Shown here one piece after another: positions 59,679 through 64,000 of a stretch of 64,000 nucleotides of DNA. The position numbers and the translations under genes were made by a program. The notes below the pieces were generated by a model, which ran no database searches, was not told the DNA's origin, and saw only the letters and a list, made by a program, of their open reading frames with translations. This DNA is from Candidatus Desulfofervidaceae bacterium (GTDB lineage: Bacteria > Desulfobacterota > Desulfofervidia > Desulfofervidales > Desulfofervidaceae), in the NCBI GenBank assembly GCA_027038965.1, contig JALWFG010000011.1, forward strand, positions 248,001-312,000, in the 5' to 3' direction. How positions within the stretch are numbered: position 1 is the stretch's first letter; every line of letters begins with the position of its first letter.

Positions 59679-60554
59679 TTAACTTGGAATTACCAATACG
59701 GCACAAGGTGCATAACCAGCTACTCTTTCAGTTACGCTTCCCATGAGGATTTTTTTGAGTCCGGTTCTGCCATATCGCCCCATAATAATGACATCAATGT
59801 CTTTTTGTTTAGCCAATTCTACAATTTCCAGCCACGGCTCCCCTTCTAGGACTACGACTTCGGCCTCGATGTTTTTGGCAGTTGCCTTTTGTTTGGTCTC
59901 TTCTACAATTCTATGGGCTTCTTCTTTGTATTCTGGATGACGGTTAGGTTTTACTACGCACACAATGGTAAGTTGTGCTTGGCAAGCTTCGGCTGCCCTT
60001 AAGGCTTCTTCAAGGGCTAGATTACTATTCTCAGAACCATCCGTAGCCATAAGGAGATTTTTAAAGCCCACTTTAGCATTGGTAGGTACTACCATAATGG
60101 GACAAGGGGTATGGCCAATGGTCCTAGCGGCTACACTTCCCAATAAAATCTTTTTCAGTCCAGTTTTTCCTTGGGTTCCTACGATAATGGCGTCCGCCTT
60201 CTCTTCCTCAGCTACAGAGATGATGGCCTGATGGGGTTGAGATTCTATTGGTAAAAGAAGCTTGTGTTGAATATTCATCTGTTGAAGTTTGTTTTCTAGA
60301 GTTTCTAATTTGGAGAGCCTTTCCTTTTTGAGCTTTTCAATTATTTCATCTCTTTTTAGGAAGAAGGATTCCAATACCAACCCCATTCCCGCAGGGTCAA
60401 CCTCTATGGCAGAAACCACAAAAACGAAACTTTGACATAACTTGGCCAGCTCTAAAGTTACATTTACGGCTGCTGCATTGGCTTCAGAAACATCTGTCCC
60501 CAAAACAATTTTTTGATACTTACCCAAAGGACATAAATCACAAAAAATCGGCAT
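59679..60554 (-). CDS. Tandem universal stress protein with two intact ATP loops
   Basis: 291 residues with two USP domains. Both nucleotide loops match G-x2-G-x9-G-S exactly: GTQGKTGLKKILLGSV and GRYGRTGLKKILMGSV. This distinguishes it from the three tandem USPs at 40689, 51121 and 51988, which have degenerate loops and a shared HVIEREKVA block that this protein lacks. N-terminal Cys pair FCDLCPLG is unusual. It has its own promoter and an ATG after AAGGAG. Confidence 0.86.
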   Translation of the reverse strand: MPIFCDLCPLGKYQKIVLGTDVSEANAAAVNVTLELAKLCQSFVFVVSAIEVDPAGMGLVLESFFLKRDEIIEKLKKERLSKLETLENKLQQMNIQHKLLLPIESQPHQAIISVAEEEKADAIIVGTQGKTGLKKILLGSVAARTIGHTPCPIMVVPTNAKVGFKNLLMATDGSENSNLALEEALRAAEACQAQLTIVCVVKPNRHPEYKEEAHRIVEETKQKATAKNIEAEVVVLEGEPWLEIVELAKQKDIDVIIMGRYGRTGLKKILMGSVTERVAGYAPCAVLVIPS

Positions 60555-60579
60555 TTCAAACTCCTTACACTTTTTTAAA

Positions 60580-60609
60580 ATTTTACCATAATGTGAAAAA
60601 TAAAGTCAA
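60580..60609 (-). promoter_or_regulatory. Sigma-70-type promoter of the tandem USP
   Basis: On the minus strand TTGACT (60609-60604), 18-base spacer, TAAAAT (60585-60580), about 26 bases before ATG 60554. Confidence 0.65.
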
Positions 60610-60853
60610 ATAAAAAATAACCTAAATTTTGCAATTGGACTAAGATAAATTTTCAGATTTACCACCGGATAAGTTCAATTTTGGTTGAAATTGGCCTAAC
60701 GCTACAAACGCATAAACTTTTTCATAAGCCAGAGTAGCGACTTTTGGGCTTGTAACTTAAAGTGCATTGATGTTGCGCAATTTGCCGTTAAGTATTTCCA
60801 AATAACTGTGTTTCACTACCTTTGAACCGATATAGGCCTACTAAATTGTAGCA

Positions 60854-60881
60854 TTGACAGATTAAACTTTTATGTTAATAT
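60854..60881 (+). promoter_or_regulatory. Sigma-70-type promoter of the hdrA-like operon
   Basis: TTGACA (60854-60859), 16-base spacer, TAATAT (60876-60881). The first in-frame ATG of the gene (60872) lies inside this promoter, so transcription from here (start near 60888) supports the downstream GTG 60920 as the real start. Confidence 0.7.
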
Positions 60882-60919
60882 GGGCATTCCGTAAGGTTTG
60901 TCTTTGTTTTGGAGGCAAA

Positions 60920-63667
60920 GTGGCAAGAATAAATTCTGATGTCTTGGTAATTGGAGGAGGAGTCACAGGCGCTCAAGTAGCCCTGGATCTGGCAAAACTT
61001 GGACTTCGCATTGCTCTTGTAGAAAGAAACCAATTTTTAGGGGGGATAAGTAAGGATTTGTATCGGACCTATCCCTTTTGTTTTTGTTGTCGTATTCCCC
61101 CTCTTTTAGAAGAAACCAAAGCCTGCCCTAATATCAGTATCTATTATGACGCTCAGGTGGTTGATATTGATGGGGAGGTGGGGAATTTTCGCATCAGAAT
61201 AGCGGATAAACAAGGTCAAGTTGCCTTTATAGTAAGGGCCGTTGTGTTGGCAATGGGTCTTGAGCCCAATATGGATCCCGCTGTTTTATCCCTTTACCAC
61301 TATGGCGAGTGCTCAAATGTGGTTACGGGTGTGGAATTTGAGGAGTGGCTTAAATCTAAGAAGAATGTCTTGCCCAATGGTAAGAGACCTCAAAGAATTG
61401 CGTGGCTCCAGTGCATAGGGTCTAGAGATGAAAAACATGGCTATGGTTATTGTTCTTCTGTGTGCTGTATGTATGCCTTAAAACAAGCCGTGAATGTTAA
61501 AGAGAGATTTCCAGAGGCGGAAACGGCTATTTTTTATATAGACCTTCGCACTTATGGTCGTTTTTATGAAGCTTATCTTAAAAAGGCTGAAGCCCTAGGG
61601 GTTCGTTGTATTCAGTCCCGAATTTCCTTTCTTAAGCCATGTCGTGAAGAGCAAGAAATTTCCATTTCGTATGTAGATCGCGAAGGAATAAGAAGGGATG
61701 AAGCGTTTGATTTAGTAGTGCTTTCAGTAGGATTGAAACCCAGAAGGGAAAGTTTAACCTTGGCCAAAAGGCTTTCATTAAAGCTTAATCGGTGGAATTT
61801 CATTGAGACGCACCCTCTTTCTCCTGTAAAGACCAGCAAAGAAGGGATATATATCTGTGGTGCCTTGCAGGAGCCTAAGGATATTTATGAGTCGTTAATT
61901 CAAGCAAGTGCAGTAGCTTGTGAAATTGCCGGGTGGATAAATCAAGATGTTCCTGAAAAGCGGTTTGAGCCCTTAAAAAATCAGGAAGAAAATAAGATAG
62001 GGCTTATATGGCTTGATAATTTTAATAACAATGAAAGAATAGGACAGAAACTTAAGGAGAAATTTTCTGCCCTTTCTGGTGTAGCCTTTATGCAGGTTAA
62101 GGATATCTTTAACAAAAGGCAAAGACAAAAACTTATTGATTTTGTTACTCAAAATAATATTACAGGGTTTGTTTTTGCTGGATTTTCCCACCGCTTAGAT
62201 GAATCTGCCTTAAAAGAGTTGGCAAGAGGGTTAGGAGTTAGCCCTTATGCGTGTGAAATTGTAAATTTGGAATATCAGTGTTTTAACGTTCATTCAGATG
62301 AGGAGCAGGCCTTAAAGAAGGCAATGGTGGCTGTTTCTATGGCGATGGCAAGGCTTAATATATCGCGGTCTAAGAGGCCTATGGAGATTTCTGTAATCAA
62401 GTCTGGCCTTGTGGTTGGGGCAGGCTTAACAGGGTTGCTTGTTGCTAGAGAGCTGAGCCAACAGGGGTTTAAAGTGGACATTGTAGACAAAAATCCCAAT
62501 CTTGGGGAATCCCTGTTTTTAGAATCTATTTCCAATATAAAGAATACGGAGGCTATAAAGAACTATATTCACAATCTGTTAAAAGCAGTTGAACAAGATC
62601 CTTCCATTCAAATCCATCTGGGAACCCAGATTGTGAGTTCTTCTGGAGTGGTAGGTAACTTTAGAACTCTGGTAAGAAAGGGCGGTACAGAATTTGAGAT
62701 AAAACATGGAGTAACCTTTATTACAGGCTATGCCCAAGAAGCAAATATAGACCATATAAAATTTGGGAAGGACCCCCGTATAGTTTCTATTAATAATCTT
62801 TCCCAAATGGCTCAAGATAGATTAAGGACTGCCTCTCATGTGGCCATTATTCAATGCGTAGGTTCTCGTTGTGAAGAGTATCCCTTCTGTAGCCGGATTT
62901 GTTGTGTGCGAGCCATGATTTATGCCTTGAAAATAAAGGAAATAAACCCAAAGGCAAATATATATGTATTTTACCGTGATATTAGAACATACGGTTTTGC
63001 TGAAGCCCTTTATCGCAAGGCCAGAGAAGCAGGTGTGTCTTTTATTCCATTTGAGGGAGAGATAAAGATAGAGAGGACGGGGGTGGGGGCCTTGGACAAT
63101 CTTAATGTATTTGTCAAAGAGGCCCTTTTACAGAAGGAAGTCATCTTTCCGGCTGATTTGGTAATTTTAAATACAGGTATTTGGCCGAGCGAAGAGAACA
63201 AGAACCTAAGTAAAATTTTTAAAGTTCCATTGGCAGAAGACGGTTTTTTTAAGCCTTCTACCGAAAAGATGAAACCCGTTGAGACGAACAAAAGGGGTGT
63301 TTTTATCTGTGGATTGGCCACAGGTCCCAAATTGCTTTCTGAACACATTGTTTCTGCTAAGGCGGCGGTAGCCAAGGCATTGCCCATACTGAAAAATGAG
63401 AAGATAGAAAATTGGTCTTTGGTGGCGAAGGTAGATAAAGACAAATGTGATGGGTGTGGATATTGCGTTGATGTTTGTCCTTTTGGTGCCATTCATTTGA
63501 TTGAATATCCAAAGGAAGGGGAAATTAAGAAAATGGCCCAAGTGGATGAAGGAACTTGTCAAGGCTGTGGGATATGTCAGGCTACCTGTCCTAAAGAGGG
63601 CATTTATGTAGAAAACTTTTCTCTAACAGAGCTTCGGGCCATGATAGATGCTGCCTTAAGAGAATAG
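60920..63667 (+). CDS. Double HdrA-like flavoprotein with C-terminal ferredoxin domain
   Basis: About 915 residues built as two HdrA-like FAD modules. The first (~7-365) has the FAD loop VIGGGVTGAQVALDLAK, a PFCFCC segment and an Fe-S motif CIGSRD...YCSSVCC. The second (~505-850) has VVGAGLTGLLVARELSQQGFKVDIVDK and CVGSRCEEYPFCSRICC. Between them (~370-490) is the HdrA N-terminal-like region. Two [4Fe-4S] sets close the protein (CDGCGYCVDVCP and CQGCGICQATCP). HdrA proteins do flavin-based electron bifurcation or confurcation, so this may do so with the HdrC encoded next. GTG 60920 with GGAGG is favoured over ATG 60872. Confidence 0.82.
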   Translation: MARINSDVLVIGGGVTGAQVALDLAKLGLRIALVERNQFLGGISKDLYRTYPFCFCCRIPPLLEETKACPNISIYYDAQVVDIDGEVGNFRIRIADKQGQVAFIVRAVVLAMGLEPNMDPAVLSLYHYGECSNVVTGVEFEEWLKSKKNVLPNGKRPQRIAWLQCIGSRDEKHGYGYCSSVCCMYALKQAVNVKERFPEAETAIFYIDLRTYGRFYEAYLKKAEALGVRCIQSRISFLKPCREEQEISISYVDREGIRRDEAFDLVVLSVGLKPRRESLTLAKRLSLKLNRWNFIETHPLSPVKTSKEGIYICGALQEPKDIYESLIQASAVACEIAGWINQDVPEKRFEPLKNQEENKIGLIWLDNFNNNERIGQKLKEKFSALSGVAFMQVKDIFNKRQRQKLIDFVTQNNITGFVFAGFSHRLDESALKELARGLGVSPYACEIVNLEYQCFNVHSDEEQALKKAMVAVSMAMARLNISRSKRPMEISVIKSGLVVGAGLTGLLVARELSQQGFKVDIVDKNPNLGESLFLESISNIKNTEAIKNYIHNLLKAVEQDPSIQIHLGTQIVSSSGVVGNFRTLVRKGGTEFEIKHGVTFITGYAQEANIDHIKFGKDPRIVSINNLSQMAQDRLRTASHVAIIQCVGSRCEEYPFCSRICCVRAMIYALKIKEINPKANIYVFYRDIRTYGFAEALYRKAREAGVSFIPFEGEIKIERTGVGALDNLNVFVKEALLQKEVIFPADLVILNTGIWPSEENKNLSKIFKVPLAEDGFFKPSTEKMKPVETNKRGVFICGLATGPKLLSEHIVSAKAAVAKALPILKNEKIENWSLVAKVDKDKCDGCGYCVDVCPFGAIHLIEYPKEGEIKKMAQVDEGTCQGCGICQATCPKEGIYVENFSLTELRAMIDAALRE

Positions 63668-63697
63668 ACAACACCTATGTATGCTAGGAGGAGATAA

Positions 63698-64000
63698 TTG
63701 GCAGAAAGGATAGAAAGACCAGAACCTGAGTTTAAATATGAGGTAGCTAGAGAGGCAGGAGGGCAACATATCCAAGATTGCTTTCTTTGTGGTGCCTGTG
63801 TTGGTGTGTGTTCAGCCAATAAGGTTTTCCCGGAGTTCAATCCTAGGTATGTTATTCACATGGTATTGCTTGGACTTAAAAGGGAGCTTTTGTCTTCAGG
63901 TCTTATATGGTATTGCAGCTTGTGCCATAATTGCGATTTTGCCTGTCCGCAAGGGGTCAATTTTAGCTCGGTTATGAGGGCGTTACGCAGTATTGCCCAA
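63698..64000 (+). CDS. hdrC: HdrC-like iron-sulfur protein (3' end beyond window)
   Basis: Starts TTG 63698 with AGGAGGAG (63686-63693) upstream, 30 bases after the hdrA-like stop, and runs in frame off the window end (101 codons seen). It contains both HdrC [4Fe-4S] sets, CFLCGACVGVCS and CSLCHNCDFACPQGV, at the usual spacing. HdrC links HdrA to the HdrB active site; an hdrB gene is expected just past the window. Confidence 0.88.
   Translation, partial: MAERIERPEPEFKYEVAREAGGQHIQDCFLCGACVGVCSANKVFPEFNPRYVIHMVLLGLKRELLSSGLIWYCSLCHNCDFACPQGVNFSSVMRALRSIAQ

Larger units (their letters stand above)
60555..60919. other. Intergenic region between divergent USP and hdrA genes
   Basis: AT-rich region of about 365 bases holding two divergent sigma-70-type promoters, listed separately. 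The ~240 bases between them show no open frame with coding character and no strong hairpin. Confidence 0.6.

Noticed and set aside
1-64000. CRISPR arrays, integrases, phage genes or a replication origin
   Set aside because: No regularly spaced repeats, integrase or phage-like genes, or DnaA-box cluster were seen. The only mobile sequence is the small IS remnant.

Overview
This window comes from a Gram-negative (LPS-making) anaerobe with a moderately AT-rich genome. The gene set fits a Desulfobacterota-type sulfate reducer or syntroph. It has a Tmc-type membrane redox module with a tetraheme cytochrome c3, a six-subunit Rnf complex, HdrA/HdrC-like electron-bifurcation proteins, universal stress proteins (USPs) and several sigma-54 regulators. 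The species cannot be fixed from sequence reading alone; a thermophilic relative of Ca. Desulfofervidus would be compatible, but that is a guess.

Layout. 1-902: 3' part of a porin. 1244-5845: a TauE-like permease with a frameshift, a decayed kinase/response-regulator pair, then an intact copy of that pair. 5843-8711: a sigma-54 promoter and candidate upstream sites, a degenerate acetyl-CoA-synthetase-like protein and a DUF169 protein. 8718-8942: an IS3-type remnant. 9031-16678 (minus): TPR protein, RelA/SpoT, ProS, IspG and an ACT-ACT-metallo-beta-lactamase protein. 16825-25973 (plus): RodZ-like protein, purine nucleoside phosphorylase, MTA/SAH deaminase, LpxK, WaaF, Kef-type antiporter, Ca2+-type P-ATPase. 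Then an SDR and tRNA-Arg (minus). 27161-30563: nuclease lipoprotein, Nudix, Der, a periplasmic-binding-fold lipoprotein.

30645-42612 is an energy-conservation supercluster: tmcC-tmcB-tmcA, rnfCDGEAB, a USP, RseC, an NhaD-like antiporter, a tandem USP and ApbE (the flavin transferase that matures Rnf). It ends at a bidirectional terminator. Facing it (42698-50136, minus) is a complete Mrp-type antiporter operon with a split MrpA and three large antiporter subunits. Upstream of the Mrp genes on the same strand lie a degenerate enhancer-binding protein (EBP), two tandem USPs with a strong sigma-54 promoter, and a large intact EBP with a nucleotide-binding-like N-terminus. 55921-56289 is an internally deleted chemoreceptor. 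56508-59218 is rpsB-tsf-pyrH-frr with a structured leader. Two USP genes converge at 59671/59679. The window ends in a double-HdrA flavoprotein and the start of hdrC.

Most notable: (1) an EBP whose Walker A, Walker B and GAFTGA elements are all broken sits at the head of the mrp genes. It shares a nearly identical DNA-binding helix with the intact EBP next door, and palindromes TTGTCCA-N5-TGGACAA occur upstream of both the USP promoter and the degenerate EBP's start. This looks like an activator/anti-activator circuit controlling stress proteins and a cation antiporter. (2) Tandem USPs carrying one nearly invariant block occur in both the Rnf and Mrp clusters, tying the two ion-transport machines together. 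(3) Tmc, Rnf and ApbE lie side by side.
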